A stretch of DNA of 64,000 bases from Polynucleobacter sp. AP-Latsch-80-C2 (GCF_018882185.1 NZ_JACVOY010000004.1:124001-188000), one strand, 5' to 3'; counted from the stretch's first letter, positions 1 through 9,602 are shown. Made by a program: numbers and translations. Notes: generated from the sequence alone by a model not told the origin.

Positions 1-197
1 GCATTGGCTGGATCTTTAACAATCTCTTCGCATGGTGCAGCAACACCAGGGGTATATGCCAGAGCTAAATCGCGCTGATTTGTGAGTTGCTTGGTTGGGG
101 CAATTTCAATCTTGCCTGGTGTAGGAAACTCGTGATACTGAAGGGCAGCTTCACGAAGGGCTGCAATTTGTTGCTCTTTATTGTTTTCTTTGCTCAT
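1..197 (-). CDS. maeB: NADP-dependent malic enzyme, N-terminal fragment
   Basis: The first 65 residues of a malic enzyme (oxidative decarboxylation of malate to pyruvate, making NADPH) run off the window edge, so the 3' end is missing. Seen: an ATG at 197 on the complement followed by YHEFPTPGKIEI and QRDLALAYTPGVAAPCEEI, the N-terminal malic-domain signature of bacterial MaeB proteins. Whether the usual C-terminal phosphotransacetylase-like domain is present cannot be seen. The gene is divergent from thiL with an 84-base gap, so the two starts probably have back-to-back promoters, although no convincing -35/-10 pair was found. Confidence 0.9.
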   Translation of the reverse strand, partial: MSKENNKEQQIAALREAALQYHEFPTPGKIEIAPTKQLTNQRDLALAYTPGVAAPCEEIVKDPAN

Positions 198-281
198 CAA
201 CTAACTCTTAGGTGTACGCATATTGAAGTCTCCAATTCTATTCCTCTCAGATGTCTGTCTGCCAACAGCCTAAAATGAGGC

Positions 282-1301
282 ATGCAATCTCCATCCGCCC
301 CCATCGGTGAATTTGACCTAATCCAACGTTTTTTTAAAACGGGGGCTGAGGCAATGTCATCGCATTCCAGTATTGCCCTTGGCATTGGAGATGACTGCGC
401 TGTTTTACGCCCTGCTGCCGGGGAAGAATTAGCCATTACCACCGACATGTTAGTTGAAGGTAGACATTTTTTAGCAGGCGCTAATCCCGAGCAATTGGGC
501 CGAAAAGCCCTAGCAGTCAACCTTTCCGACCTTGCGGCAATGGGTGCTAAGCCCCTAGGTTTTACCTTGGCGCTGGCCCTCCCCAAGGCAGACCCTGTGT
601 GGCTAGAAAGTTTTAGTAAAGGTCTTTTTTCAATAGCCAACGAATACTCCTGCGCCCTAATCGGGGGAGATACCACTGCTGGCCCACTCAATATTTGTAT
701 TACAGCGTTTGGCAGCATCCCTACTGATAAAGCCATTCGAAGATCAGGGGCTAAAGCTGGGGATGACATTTGGATTTCAGGGGAACTTGGAGATGCAAGA
801 CTTACTCTTGCTGCATTGCATCATGAAATAGCCCCGCCTGAATCGGATCTCCAAGCAATCGAGCATCGCATGCATCAACCAACACCCCGAGTGCAATTGG
901 GTATTGCACTCAGAGATATTGCGACTGCTGCCTTAGATATCTCAGATGGACTATTGGGAGATCTAAAACATCTTCTCAAGCAATCTCAAGTAGATGCCGA
1001 AATATTTTTAGAGCAACTTCCAAAGTCAGCCGTTTTATTAAAACAAAGTGAAGCAATCCAAAATCAATTTGCCGCCTGTGGTGGCGATGATTATGAAATT
1101 TGTTTTACTGCTCCCATTCTTGAGCGAAACAATATTGAGCAGCTGAGTAAGTCGCTTGATTTACAACTGACTCGTATTGGTCAAACTGTAGCGATGAAAA
1201 CCACTGAAGTTAAGGTAGTACTTTTTTCTGCTGATGGAAATCCGCTGTCTGATGCAGAAACAAAAGTATTCATGAAATCTTTCGATCACTTCGCCTCATG
1301 A
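282..1301 (+). CDS. thiL: Thiamine-monophosphate kinase ThiL
   Basis: Phosphorylates thiamine monophosphate to thiamine diphosphate with ATP, the last step of the thiamine pathway, in the cytosol. The 339-residue protein shows the Mg/ATP-binding GIGDDCAVL (about 35-43), TTDMLVEGRHF (53-63), GGDTT (128-132) and DISDGLLGDLKHL (about 218-230), all typical of ThiL and the PurM superfamily. Length is normal. An in-frame stop lies two codons before the ATG at 282, so this start is forced; the GAGG at 277-280 is only one base from it, so initiation may be weak. The stop overlaps the pgpA start as ATGA, implying translational coupling. Confidence 0.95.
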   Translation: MQSPSAPIGEFDLIQRFFKTGAEAMSSHSSIALGIGDDCAVLRPAAGEELAITTDMLVEGRHFLAGANPEQLGRKALAVNLSDLAAMGAKPLGFTLALALPKADPVWLESFSKGLFSIANEYSCALIGGDTTAGPLNICITAFGSIPTDKAIRRSGAKAGDDIWISGELGDARLTLAALHHEIAPPESDLQAIEHRMHQPTPRVQLGIALRDIATAALDISDGLLGDLKHLLKQSQVDAEIFLEQLPKSAVLLKQSEAIQNQFAACGGDDYEICFTAPILERNNIEQLSKSLDLQLTRIGQTVAMKTTEVKVVLFSADGNPLSDAETKVFMKSFDHFAS

Positions 1302-1855
1302 ACCTACCCACACACTCCTCGCCAGTAAAGCCTACTTTTAAATGGGTTTTCCAAACCGCTGGACGTACCATCGCCTTTGGCTTTGGTAGCGGACTGAGCC
1401 CCATGGCGCCTGGGACTGCCGGCACCCTCTGGGCATGGGCTGCTTTTTTACTGGGTGAATATTTTCTTTCTACTGAAGATTTTTTATGGATCATCGCTGG
1501 CGGATTTTTATTAGGCTGCTGGGTTTGCGGTCACGTTAGCGAAGAGTTGGGCAAAAAAGATTTTGGTGGGATCGTTTGGGATGAAATCATCGCCTTCTGG
1601 CTGGTACTGATTTTTATCATGCCGACTAATATTTGGATGCAAGCGGGTGCTTTTGTAATCTTTCGATTTTTTGATGCAGTCAAGCCAGGCCCCATTGGCA
1701 TGATTGATCGCCACTTTAAAAACCTCGAAGGAGATCATTTACCTTCAAGCATCTTTCAAATTCTTTGGAGGGGATTTGGCATCATGGTCGATGACCTTGC
1801 TGCAGCCTTCTTCACATTACTCATCATGGCATTAGTACAAGTATTCGTCCGCTAG
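1298..1855 (+). CDS. pgpA: Phosphatidylglycerophosphatase A
   Basis: Inner-membrane phosphatase that removes the phosphate from phosphatidylglycerophosphate to give phosphatidylglycerol. The 185-residue protein carries the PgpA signature SGLSPMAPGTAGTLWAW (about 31-47) and the acidic GGIVWDEIIAFW segment (about 90-101), with several hydrophobic stretches predicted to cross the membrane. It overlaps thiL by 4 bases and is followed 7 bases later by pncC, so thiL-pgpA-pncC looks like one transcript, an order common in beta- and gammaproteobacteria. Length and motifs are ordinary. Confidence 0.93.
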   Translation: MNLPTHSSPVKPTFKWVFQTAGRTIAFGFGSGLSPMAPGTAGTLWAWAAFLLGEYFLSTEDFLWIIAGGFLLGCWVCGHVSEELGKKDFGGIVWDEIIAFWLVLIFIMPTNIWMQAGAFVIFRFFDAVKPGPIGMIDRHFKNLEGDHLPSSIFQILWRGFGIMVDDLAAAFFTLLIMALVQVFVR

Positions 1856-1862
1856 GAACAAT

Positions 1863-2363
1863 ATGAATGCACTCGATACCGCCAAAGAACTGGCTAATCT
1901 CCTGGAAACTACGGGCTGGAAAGTCGCCCTAGCTGAATCCTGCACTGGTGGGTTGGTCTGCGCAACGCTAACTGAGTTGGCCGGCTCCAGCAACTGGTTT
2001 GAGCGCGGATACATCACCTATAGCAATCAAGCCAAGACCGAGTGTCTAGGAGTGCCCATAGAACTCATCGAGTCTCATGGTGCGGTCAGTGAAGCGGTTG
2101 CCAGAGCCATGGCTGAAGGAGCGCAGCGCAATGCCAAGGTTAAAGCCGCAGTCTCCATCACAGGTATTGCAGGTCCTTCAGGAGGGTCATCTGCAAAACC
2201 AGTGGGGACCATTTGCTTTGGGTGGGCGATTCAGAGCGAGGAAGCTGTAGCCACTACCTGCCAGACCAAACTCTTTACCGGCGATAGACAAGCGGTGCGC
2301 CAACAGGCAACTGCTTTTGCATTAGAAGAATTGCTAACTCTACTAAAAGCAGTAAAGTCTTAA
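1863..2363 (+). CDS. pncC: Nicotinamide-nucleotide amidase (CinA C-terminal family)
   Basis: Stand-alone CinA C-terminal domain of 166 residues; family members deamidate nicotinamide mononucleotide to nicotinic acid mononucleotide in NAD salvage. Seen: LAESCTGGLVCATLTELAG (about 23-41) with the proposed catalytic Ser26, and SITGIAGPSGG later in the chain. It lacks the N-terminal molybdopterin-binding domain of full CinA, as in E. coli YgaD/PncC. Third gene of the thiL-pgpA-pncC run. Its stop at 2361-2363 directly abuts the corA stop on the other strand, and no terminator hairpin separates the two. Confidence 0.9.
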   Translation: MNALDTAKELANLLETTGWKVALAESCTGGLVCATLTELAGSSNWFERGYITYSNQAKTECLGVPIELIESHGAVSEAVARAMAEGAQRNAKVKAAVSITGIAGPSGGSSAKPVGTICFGWAIQSEEAVATTCQTKLFTGDRQAVRQQATAFALEELLTLLKAVKS

Positions 2364-3329
2364 TTACTTCATCCAGCCTTTGCTGTGGAAATAAAAGAGT
2401 GGAATGATTGCGGATACAACCATGGCGCCAATAGCCATTGGGTAACCCCAAGTAGCATCGAGCTCTGGCATGTACTTATAGTTCATACCCCAAATACTCG
2501 CGAGCAATGTAGGCGGCATTAAGGCAACGGATACCACCGAGAAGATCTTGATGATCTTGGATTGATTCAAGTTAATGAAACCGACGGTCGCATCCATCAA
2601 GAAGTTAATCTTGTCGAATAAGAATGCGGTGTGGTTTTCTAAAGAGTCAATATCGCGCAAAATTTGACGCGCCTCTTCTTGCTGCTCATCTGACAATAAC
2701 TTGCTACGCATCAAGAAAGATAAGGCTCTACGGGTATCCATCACATTGCGGCGAATCCGTCCGTTGGTATCTTCTTCTTTTGCAATCGTTTCGAGAACTT
2801 GCTCGGCATCAGCATCATTGATGTCATCTTGCAGAACCCGTTTACCTGCCTGCTCAAGATTTTCATAAACCTCTTCGAGCGCATCAGCAGAGTACTCAGC
2901 ATCAGTCGAGTAGAGATCGAGCAAAACATCTTTTGCATTGCTGACTGAACCTGGACGCAAGCGTGCACGCAAACGAACTAAACGGAAAACGGGAAGATCT
3001 TCGTCGTGAATGGAGAACAAGACTTGCTTAGTGAGCACAAACGCAACGCGTACGTTACGAGAAGTTTCTTCTTCATCCAATAAGAAATCGGTACGAATAT
3101 GAAGGTGGCCATCGTCAGCTTCAAAATATCGAGCGGAAGCCTCTAAGTCACCCAAGTCATCCAACTCAGGCAAAAGCACTCCGAAAGCCTCTTTAATCCA
3201 AATGAGTTCCTCTTCTTCTGGGTCAACAACGTCGATCCAGATAGGATTGGCATATTGCAACAATTCATTGCGATCTTCGACTTGCTCTTGAGAGAGGCGG
3301 CCATTTTGCAGGACGAACAAGTTGATCAT
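2364..3329 (-). CDS. corA: Magnesium/cobalt transporter CorA
   Basis: Mg2+ (and Co2+) uptake channel of the inner membrane. The 321-residue protein has a large soluble N-terminal domain, then two C-terminal membrane helices; the first ends in the diagnostic GMN motif (WGMNYKYMPE, about residues 285-294) and the last is followed by a short basic tail (FHSKGWMK). A ribosome site AGGAG lies 8 bases before the ATG at 3329. It stands alone, divergent from pyrF and tail-to-tail with pncC. Nothing odd. Confidence 0.95.
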   Translation of the reverse strand: MINLFVLQNGRLSQEQVEDRNELLQYANPIWIDVVDPEEEELIWIKEAFGVLLPELDDLGDLEASARYFEADDGHLHIRTDFLLDEEETSRNVRVAFVLTKQVLFSIHDEDLPVFRLVRLRARLRPGSVSNAKDVLLDLYSTDAEYSADALEEVYENLEQAGKRVLQDDINDADAEQVLETIAKEEDTNGRIRRNVMDTRRALSFLMRSKLLSDEQQEEARQILRDIDSLENHTAFLFDKINFLMDATVGFINLNQSKIIKIFSVVSVALMPPTLLASIWGMNYKYMPELDATWGYPMAIGAMVVSAIIPLFYFHSKGWMK

Positions 3330-3402
3330 GGTGAACTCCTAAGGAATGTGCGCTAGTTTATCCTATAGAACATGACACTTTGACTAAAATAAGCAAAATT
3401 CA

Positions 3403-4248
3403 ATGAACTCAAGCTCAAATACCTTTAACCAGCAACTCCAGTCTGCATGGGCTTCCCAAGGCAGCATGCTGTGCGTTGGTTTTGACCCCGATCCAAAGCG
3501 TTTACCCCCGTCGCTTCAAGGGAAGCCCGAGGGCATCTTTGAGTTCTGTAGAGAAATCGCTGACGCTACTGCGGATTTGGTCTGCGCATTCAAACCCCAG
3601 TTCGCCTACTTTGCATCGCAAAGAGCTGAAGTCCAGCTAGAAAAGCTGATCCAACATCTAAAAGATAAATACCCGCATATTCCGGTGATTCTGGATTCCA
3701 AGCGCGGCGATATCGGCAGTACCGCGGACCACTATGCCATGGAAGTATTTGACCGATATGGCGCAGATGCAGTAACCGTTAGCCCCTATATGGGCTTTGA
3801 CACCATTGAGCCCTACCTTAAACACCTTGGCAAAGGGGTCATCGTCCTCTGTCGCACCTCTAACCCAGGCGGCTCAGATTTACAGTTCTTAAACGTATCT
3901 CCTGATGGTCAACCACTCTATCTCCATGTAGCGAAGTTAGCTGCAGAGAAATGGAATAGCTCAGGTCAAATCAGCCTCGTTGTCGGCGCTACCTTCCCCG
4001 AAGAAATTGCCAAGGTACGCGCCATCATTGGTGATATGCCTTTACTCATTCCGGGTATTGGAGCTCAAGGTGGCGACATCGATGCCACAGTAAAAGCAGG
4101 TGCTATTCCCAATAAACCCGGTACTGGCATGATCATTAATTCCTCTAGAGCCATTCTGTATGCCAGCTCAGGAAGTGATTTTGCAGAGGCAGCTAGAACG
4201 GTTGCCCTCAATACCCATGATGCGCTAAGAGCGGCTACAGCTAAGTAA
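3403..4248 (+). CDS. pyrF: Orotidine 5'-phosphate decarboxylase, type 2
   Basis: Decarboxylates OMP to UMP, the last step of de novo pyrimidine synthesis. The 281-residue length and the sequence around the active-site lysine ([17 protein letters not shown], Lys at about 100) place it in the longer type 2 PyrF subfamily found in betaproteobacteria, mycobacteria and Myxococcus. Also visible are [13 protein letters not shown] near the N-terminus and the phosphate-binding [10 protein letters not shown] near the C-terminus. Monocistronic, between the divergent corA and the convergent mtgA, 26 bases from the latter. Confidence 0.95.
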   Translation: MNSSSNTFNQQLQSAWASQGSMLCVGFDPDPKRLPPSLQGKPEGIFEFCREIADATADLVCAFKPQFAYFASQRAEVQLEKLIQHLKDKYPHIPVILDSKRGDIGSTADHYAMEVFDRYGADAVTVSPYMGFDTIEPYLKHLGKGVIVLCRTSNPGGSDLQFLNVSPDGQPLYLHVAKLAAEKWNSSGQISLVVGATFPEEIAKVRAIIGDMPLLIPGIGAQGGDIDATVKAGAIPNKPGTGMIINSSRAILYASSGSDFAEAARTVALNTHDALRAATAK

Positions 4249-4274
4249 ATACTCTTAAGGGGGCTGGTTGCTGC

Positions 4275-5018
4275 TTACTTGCTAGTAGCACTCTTAGGTA
4301 TTGGAGTTAGCGCTACCCGATCCATATATTCCAAAATGAATTCCTGGCGGGTGGGGAAATGAATATTGGCTTTACGGCAATACTGCGTTTTATCAAAACA
4401 TTTAGGCGCCGGTAAAGCCGAAGCTAGCGCTGCAGACTGCTCACGGTCTAGCGCTGCCGGGGAAGTAGCGTAGTAATGCGCGGAAGCGGCACCGATACCA
4501 AAAATACCTTCACCCCACTCGACTGAGTTGAGGTAAATCTCAAACAAACGCTGCTTAGAAAGCGTCAGTTCTAACAAGCCAGTGATGATGAGCTCTTGAC
4601 CCTTGCGGAAATAATTTTGCTCTGAAGAGAGAAATAGATTTTTAGCAAGCTGCTGTGTAATGGTTGAACCACCCCGCAATGCAGTCGTTGCTTTATTACC
4701 AGTGCGCCGCTTCTGTTGATTCTTCTCCCAGGCTTTTTGCATGTCTTCAACACGAACGCCCTTATGTTGAAAAAAGATATCGTCTTCACTGACCAAAACC
4801 GCGCGCTTGAGATTCCCAGAAATTTTGTCGTATGGAGTCCACTTCGACTGAATGGGGCAAGACCAATGCCAAGTGCATAAGCGCCAGCGCTCCGCCCTCT
4901 GGAAGGCGGTACTGTCAGGGTTCAACGTAGTCCATAGGCCGATCTGTATAGCAAAATAGGCTTGCATTGCTAGGAAGCCACATAAAAGACATTTAATGGG
5001 ATAAGTAAACCAGCGCAT
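4275..5018 (-). CDS. mtgA: Monofunctional biosynthetic peptidoglycan transglycosylase
   Basis: Polymerises lipid II into glycan strands on the periplasmic side of the inner membrane. The 247-residue protein has one N-terminal membrane anchor (about 8-30) followed by the family 51 glycosyltransferase motifs: VSEDDIFFQHKGV with the catalytic Glu, GGSTITQQLAKNLF, RKGQELIIT, and FEIYLNSVEWGEGIFG. No transpeptidase domain, so it is MtgA and not a bifunctional PBP. It is the last gene of the mpl-to-mtgA run, 11 bases after aroE, an aroE-mtgA pairing seen in many betaproteobacteria. Confidence 0.94.
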   Translation of the reverse strand: MRWFTYPIKCLLCGFLAMQAYFAIQIGLWTTLNPDSTAFQRAERWRLCTWHWSCPIQSKWTPYDKISGNLKRAVLVSEDDIFFQHKGVRVEDMQKAWEKNQQKRRTGNKATTALRGGSTITQQLAKNLFLSSEQNYFRKGQELIITGLLELTLSKQRLFEIYLNSVEWGEGIFGIGAASAHYYATSPAALDREQSAALASALPAPKCFDKTQYCRKANIHFPTRQEFILEYMDRVALTPIPKSATSK

Positions 5019-5029
5019 GGGCGTGGAGT

Positions 5030-5932
5030 TTAGCTTCTGAGCTCAGCCAACACTACTCTCGGATCAATAGTAGTTGCAAGGTCTGCGCCCCGCCAGAGCA
5101 AAAATGCATCGGCAGCTTGCTCTACCAACATCCCCAAGCCATCACTGACTCGCGAGCCTCTTTGCAAAGCTTGCTGCATGAAGCTTGTTGTTTTGCCATA
5201 GAGCATTTCATAAGCAAATGAGCTGGGCACAAAAATATTTGCAGCTGCCGTATTACTGAGTGGAGATTGATTATCCAGTCCGGCAGCAGTGGCATTAATT
5301 ACCAAATCAAAAGGTGTTGTCCTTTTTGCATCTTCCAAACTTTCAAGCGTGGCTGATTCTAGAGTCGTATTTTTAGCCTTGGCCAAGCCCGCAAAGAGAG
5401 CAACCAATTCATCAGCTTTAGCGCTGGAGCGATTGGCAAGAACTAAATGTTTAGGAGACTGATCTAGCAAGGGACCAAGAACACCGCGGGCAGCGCCGCC
5501 TGCTCCTACAAGCAAGATGCGCGCACCATGAAGCGCAATGCCTTGCGCCAGTAAATCCCGCACTAGGCCGGCACCATCAGTGTTGTCTCCGTAAACCTTG
5601 CCATCCCGATTCCAGAGCGTATTAACTGCGCCAGCCAATTGCGCCCTAGGCGTTAAGACATCCGCTAGCGCTTGTGCGTCCAACTTAAACGGGACTGTCA
5701 CATTCATACCCTTGCCACCGGCAGTGAAAAATTCTTGCGCTGCTTTTGCAAATCCACCCAGTTCAGGCTGTAAACGTCCATAGTGCATGGCCTGTTTGGA
5801 CTGTTGTGCAAACCTTGCATGAATCAGTGGTGACTTACTATGTGAAATAGGGTTACCTGCAACCGCATACACATCTACCCCATCAAATAATTTGGGATCG
5901 GTATGCAAATCAATAGGCGCCGGTGATGTCAT
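5030..5932 (-). CDS. aroE: Shikimate dehydrogenase
   Basis: NADPH-dependent reduction of 3-dehydroshikimate to shikimate, fourth step of aromatic amino acid synthesis. With the start at 5932 the protein has 300 residues. The reading frame stays open to 6037, but that would overlap the upstream gene and add 35 unrelated residues, so MTSPAPIDLH is preferred. Seen: NPISHSKSPLIHARF (shikimate binding), NVTVPFKLDA with the catalytic Lys, GDNTDGAG with the catalytic Asp, and the NADP loop VGAGGAARGVLGPL. No clear Shine-Dalgarno precedes 5932, so the start is likely but not proven. aroQ, an earlier step of the pathway, lies at 11794. Confidence 0.93.
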   Translation of the reverse strand: MTSPAPIDLHTDPKLFDGVDVYAVAGNPISHSKSPLIHARFAQQSKQAMHYGRLQPELGGFAKAAQEFFTAGGKGMNVTVPFKLDAQALADVLTPRAQLAGAVNTLWNRDGKVYGDNTDGAGLVRDLLAQGIALHGARILLVGAGGAARGVLGPLLDQSPKHLVLANRSSAKADELVALFAGLAKAKNTTLESATLESLEDAKRTTPFDLVINATAAGLDNQSPLSNTAAANIFVPSSFAYEMLYGKTTSFMQQALQRGSRVSDGLGMLVEQAADAFLLWRGADLATTIDPRVVLAELRS

Positions 5933-5990
5933 GATGAGTAGAGGATAAGCGAATTTGTAGTGAATTTCTTGGACTATTTTGTAATTGAAT

Positions 5991-6845
5991 TTAATTTCGC
6001 AATTCCAAGCGATCGGCACCATCACGAGCAAACTCAAAAGTCGAGACCCAGTCTAAGACGTCAATTTGCTTGCGCATTTCTGACGGAAAGGGGCCAAAAG
6101 GCGCTGAAGCCCGAACGATAGCCAAGGCTTGGCGATCTAACTCAGCATTACCAGAGCTGCGACCAATGGATAGGCCATCCTTACCTTGGGCATTACTCGT
6201 AATGTTGCCTTGGGCATCGACACTCACCACAATGATGAGGCTGCCATATAAAGGCCGGCCATTAGCGCGAGGGAAGAATGCGCTGCCGTAGGCCTCAATC
6301 TTTTGACGCATCGCATCGTAGTAATGCGCAAAACTCACCGCCTTAGCATTTGCGCCTGTTAAGACCTTGCGCCGCGGTCCGCGACCATCTGCTTGCAAAC
6401 GCTTTGCCAGCTCTGCCTCTAAAGAATTGAGTTGTGGCGTAATTTTTTGCTCATCACCACTTTTCCGTCCGCCAGAGCGAGCGCGTTGCTCATCTAACTT
6501 GGCCAACATTTGCTTTTGCTGTTTCTCTAAAACTTCTAAGCGCGCCTCGGCGCCCAAACGAGCCCGATGCAAAGCAGTAGCATCTTGATTCTCCATTTTT
6601 CCACCGCCCTGCAAATCCGCTTGAGCTAATTTATTAGCCTGTGAAGGCGGAGTCTTGCTGCTGGCATTCACCAACACCACGCTCAGAGGTGTATTTAGTC
6701 GGCGACTTTGGATTTCTCCTGCACCCCAACGAACCGATAAAAAAAGGAGATGTATTACCAGCGAGGCACAAAGAGCAAATTGAAATGGATGGCGACGCCA
6801 AGCATTTTGCAAATAAAGTATGGTGGAGTTACTGTGGACTTCCAT
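5991..6845 (-). CDS. TonB-like energy transducer family protein
   Basis: A 284-residue single-pass membrane protein: a short cytoplasmic N-terminus, a hydrophobic anchor at about 21-40, a charged helical stretch rich in Glu, Lys and Gln (about 90-125, likely coiled coil), and a C-terminal TonB-like domain (about 195-280) with GSLIIVVSVDAQGNI and a closing WVSTFEFARD segment. TonB proteins couple the proton-motive force to outer-membrane receptors, but no exbB, exbD or receptor gene lies in the window, so a different structural role is possible. The start at 6845 overlaps the end of the RNase gene by 17 bases, which suggests co-translation. The function call is moderate. Confidence 0.75.
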   Translation of the reverse strand: MEVHSNSTILYLQNAWRRHPFQFALCASLVIHLLFLSVRWGAGEIQSRRLNTPLSVVLVNASSKTPPSQANKLAQADLQGGGKMENQDATALHRARLGAEARLEVLEKQQKQMLAKLDEQRARSGGRKSGDEQKITPQLNSLEAELAKRLQADGRGPRRKVLTGANAKAVSFAHYYDAMRQKIEAYGSAFFPRANGRPLYGSLIIVVSVDAQGNITSNAQGKDGLSIGRSSGNAELDRQALAIVRASAPFGPFPSEMRKQIDVLDWVSTFEFARDGADRLELRN

Positions 6846-8841
6846 CTTCAGCAGGATTTTCTACGATCTCTTCAGCAATTTTTGCAGGCGCCTCAATTTC
6901 CAATACTCTTACCCCAGCCCCAAGTTGCAATAAATCGACATCAGCGATAAGCACTTGCGCCTGCGTCATACGGGGATGAGCAGCTAGCTCTGGCACAGGA
7001 ATATGTAGAGGCACTAATTCCACTCGTGACATACCCTCTTTAAGGTGACGAACATAAACCGTTCTCGATCCGCCTTCTTGCGCAATCCAACGCAAGCACC
7101 AATATTTCTCTAATCTGTCCTGATACTCCCCATAAGCCTGATAACAAGACTCAAAGTCGGCAGCAATTCCCATGAGAGTTGCATCCCTTGGGGGAAATGG
7201 CGCAACCATCTTGGCAGTTACCCCATGCTGAGCCAAAGCAATCAGTTGCCATTGATTCACCAAGTCAGAATAGCGACGCAATGGAGAAGTACACCAAGCG
7301 TAATAATCCAAACCTAAACCTTCATGAGGTCCTGGAGTGGTTTGCATCCGAGTGCGCAGTGGACCCCATCCCTTTTGGGTTCTAAAGAGTCCAGGTAGGC
7401 CATAATCAGCAAGCAACTGTCCGGAAGCGCTGTTACAAAAAATCATCCATTCAGCAACGATGGTATCGAGCACCGATCCCCGCTGACGAGGAATAATTTC
7501 TACGTGTTCCTCACCATTGATTTGCTCCACTTCAAAATAAAAGTCTCTGGCTAAAGCATTGGGATCTGTCACGCCAAGTTGCTCTGCACGCAGGCCATTG
7601 GCTATACGCTTCTCTTGACGGCCAGCATGAAGTAATTTGGCTGTTTTCCATAAGACTGCTAGCTCTTTGCGAAAGGGGTAGGCCGCCCCATCATCAAGCA
7701 AGCTTTCTTCGCTCACTAAATGCTCTAAATCCTCTAGGCGTAAATTTGCCGCCATGGGCACCATCTCGGCACGCATTTGCAAAGACGCTTGATTGACTTG
7801 GCCATCCGCATCAATATCGACATAGATGGATAGTGCTGGTCGAGGTGCGCCCTCATCTAGTGAAAATTGCTCAATCACCGAATCTGGCAACATCGTAATT
7901 TTGTTGCCGGGGAAATACACCGTAGACATTCGGCTGCGAGCCACTTGATCTAAAGGATCATCCTTGGCGATTGCTAAACCTGGAGCAGCAATATGGATAC
8001 CTACACGGTGACCGCCACCCTCTAAATCGGTTACAGACAAGGCATCGTCGATCTCTGTTGTCCCGGCATCATCAATAGAGAATGCCTTTACTTCAGCGAG
8101 CGGCAACTGCGCAATAGCAGCATCGTAGGCAGACTGGTCAACACCGATGCTCTCGTGATGAGCAGCACCATTTGGGAAATGTGCCTTTAAAAATAATCCC
8201 TGGTGATACGCTAATGGAGACTCAATAGCGCCACAGCGAATCATCAATTGCGCAGGAGATTCACCAGTTTCCGTACAGGCAGCAATCAAGGCCTTATAGG
8301 CTGAAGTATTTTTATCTGGAGAAAAAAGTAATTGTGTTGCAGAGGACTTGAGGGTTTCTGGGAAGATGCCTTGTACTAGCTCTTGCTGCCAAACACCTTG
8401 TTGCTCCAATTCTTTTTGTTTGCGCTCTAAAGCCGCCAAGCCAGCCTGCAATTGCTCCAGTGGCGCTCTCTGAAAGCGGCCACGCCCTTTGCGCCGAAAG
8501 AATACTGGGGCACCTTGCAAAGCGATTGCTAAAGCGACTTGCTGCGGAATACTCGCTTGCGCACCAAAGTACTCCATCGCAACATCTACCAAACTAAACT
8601 CTTCATCCGGAGCGCAATCCCAAAGCAATTGGAGATCAATATCTTTCGAAAGTGTCTGCGCTTCATCCATGACGGCCTGCGCTTCAGGCTTTTCAAAGCG
8701 CAACCAAACTTCTTTAGCCTTTAGTTTGATCTTTTTTCCCGACAGACTAGTTGCCTGCCAAGATTCAGCATCCCCAGAACCAGATGCAGACTGCACCGTG
8801 GCGAGTTTGATATCCCCGCCCTCTTCATATAAAAGATTCAT
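6829..8841 (-). CDS. Ribonuclease II family exoribonuclease (RNB domain)
   Basis: A 670-residue 3'-to-5' exoribonuclease of the RNase II/R superfamily. The catalytic RNB domain occupies roughly residues 240-560; it contains SIDDAGTTEIDDALSV, whose aspartates match the Mg-binding site, RSRMSTVYFPG, MLPDSVIEQFSLDEG and, near the C-terminal end, the conserved CTSPLRRYSDLVNQWQL. It is shorter than E. coli RNase R and has an atypical N-terminus, as in other betaproteobacterial copies annotated rnb or vacB, so no precise symbol is given. It starts 2 bases after fabG stops and overlaps the TonB-like gene, so it is in the same transcript. Confidence 0.88.
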   Translation of the reverse strand: MNLLYEEGGDIKLATVQSASGSGDAESWQATSLSGKKIKLKAKEVWLRFEKPEAQAVMDEAQTLSKDIDLQLLWDCAPDEEFSLVDVAMEYFGAQASIPQQVALAIALQGAPVFFRRKGRGRFQRAPLEQLQAGLAALERKQKELEQQGVWQQELVQGIFPETLKSSATQLLFSPDKNTSAYKALIAACTETGESPAQLMIRCGAIESPLAYHQGLFLKAHFPNGAAHHESIGVDQSAYDAAIAQLPLAEVKAFSIDDAGTTEIDDALSVTDLEGGGHRVGIHIAAPGLAIAKDDPLDQVARSRMSTVYFPGNKITMLPDSVIEQFSLDEGAPRPALSIYVDIDADGQVNQASLQMRAEMVPMAANLRLEDLEHLVSEESLLDDGAAYPFRKELAVLWKTAKLLHAGRQEKRIANGLRAEQLGVTDPNALARDFYFEVEQINGEEHVEIIPRQRGSVLDTIVAEWMIFCNSASGQLLADYGLPGLFRTQKGWGPLRTRMQTTPGPHEGLGLDYYAWCTSPLRRYSDLVNQWQLIALAQHGVTAKMVAPFPPRDATLMGIAADFESCYQAYGEYQDRLEKYWCLRWIAQEGGSRTVYVRHLKEGMSRVELVPLHIPVPELAAHPRMTQAQVLIADVDLLQLGAGVRVLEIEAPAKIAEEIVENPAEDGSPQ

Positions 8842-8843
8842 AC

Positions 8844-9578
8844 TTAGAGGGAAATCCCGCCACTCGCTTCCAAAGCTACACCGTTGACATAACTTGCTTC
8901 ATCACTCGCCAGAAATAAATACACATTGGCCATTTCTTCTGGAGTACCTAGGCGCCCAAGCCAGCTACGGCGCTCAATATCTTGCAAAATATTTTCAGGC
9001 ATCGCTTTAACCATCTCCGTGGCAATAAAGCCGGGGCAGACTGCATTCACCCGAATACCTTTAGGGCCTAATTCACGCGCCCAAGTTTTAGTAAATCCTA
9101 TTACGCCAAACTTGGTGGCTGAGTAATTGGTTTGTCCAAAATTTCCATAGAGCCCTACTACGCTTGATGCGTTCACCACAGCGCCAGAGCCCGCTTCCAG
9201 CATATGCGGAACAATCAATTGAGTGCAATTAAACACACCCTTCAGATTCACATCAATCACCGTATCAAATTGTGCCTCAGTCATTTTGATGAGACGGGCG
9301 TCTTGCGTAATACCAGCATTGTTGATCAAGATATCAATGCGTCCATGTCTTTGCATCACTTGATCTACTACCGCCTGAATACTACCGCGATCGGTCACGT
9401 TCATCTCATAGGGCTCAGCATTAGGAATCTGTGCAGCGGCACCTTTCACAGACTCGAGATTAATGTCGGCAATTATCACCTTCGCACCCTCTTCTGCGAA
9501 GCGCTTTGCAGTCGCAAAACCAATGCCCTTGGCTGCGCCAGTAATGATCGCTACTTTGTCTTTTAGTCTATCGCTCAT
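8844..9578 (-). CDS. 3-oxoacyl-ACP reductase FabG-type short-chain dehydrogenase
   Basis: A 244-residue classical short-chain dehydrogenase with the cofactor loop TGAAKGIG (about 14-21), NNAG (about 86-89), the active-site Ser in NASSVVG and the YSATK catalytic Tyr/Lys, and PGFIATEMV after it. Best match by eye is the FabG/PhaB group, which reduces 3-oxoacyl-ACP or acetoacetyl-CoA. Because it is not next to fabD, acpP or fabF, it may be a second paralogue, and the substrate is not decided by sequence alone. It lies 24 bases downstream of mpl and 2 bases before the RNase II-like gene. Confidence 0.85.
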   Translation of the reverse strand: MSDRLKDKVAIITGAAKGIGFATAKRFAEEGAKVIIADINLESVKGAAAQIPNAEPYEMNVTDRGSIQAVVDQVMQRHGRIDILINNAGITQDARLIKMTEAQFDTVIDVNLKGVFNCTQLIVPHMLEAGSGAVVNASSVVGLYGNFGQTNYSATKFGVIGFTKTWARELGPKGIRVNAVCPGFIATEMVKAMPENILQDIERRSWLGRLGTPEEMANVYLFLASDEASYVNGVALEASGGISL

Positions 9579-9602
9579 TTTTTTCTTTCTTGTTTTAACT
9601 AT

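Noticed and set aside
87-278. A 63-codon + strand frame at the left edge
   Set aside because: It lies mostly antisense to the malic enzyme start and has no recognisable features.
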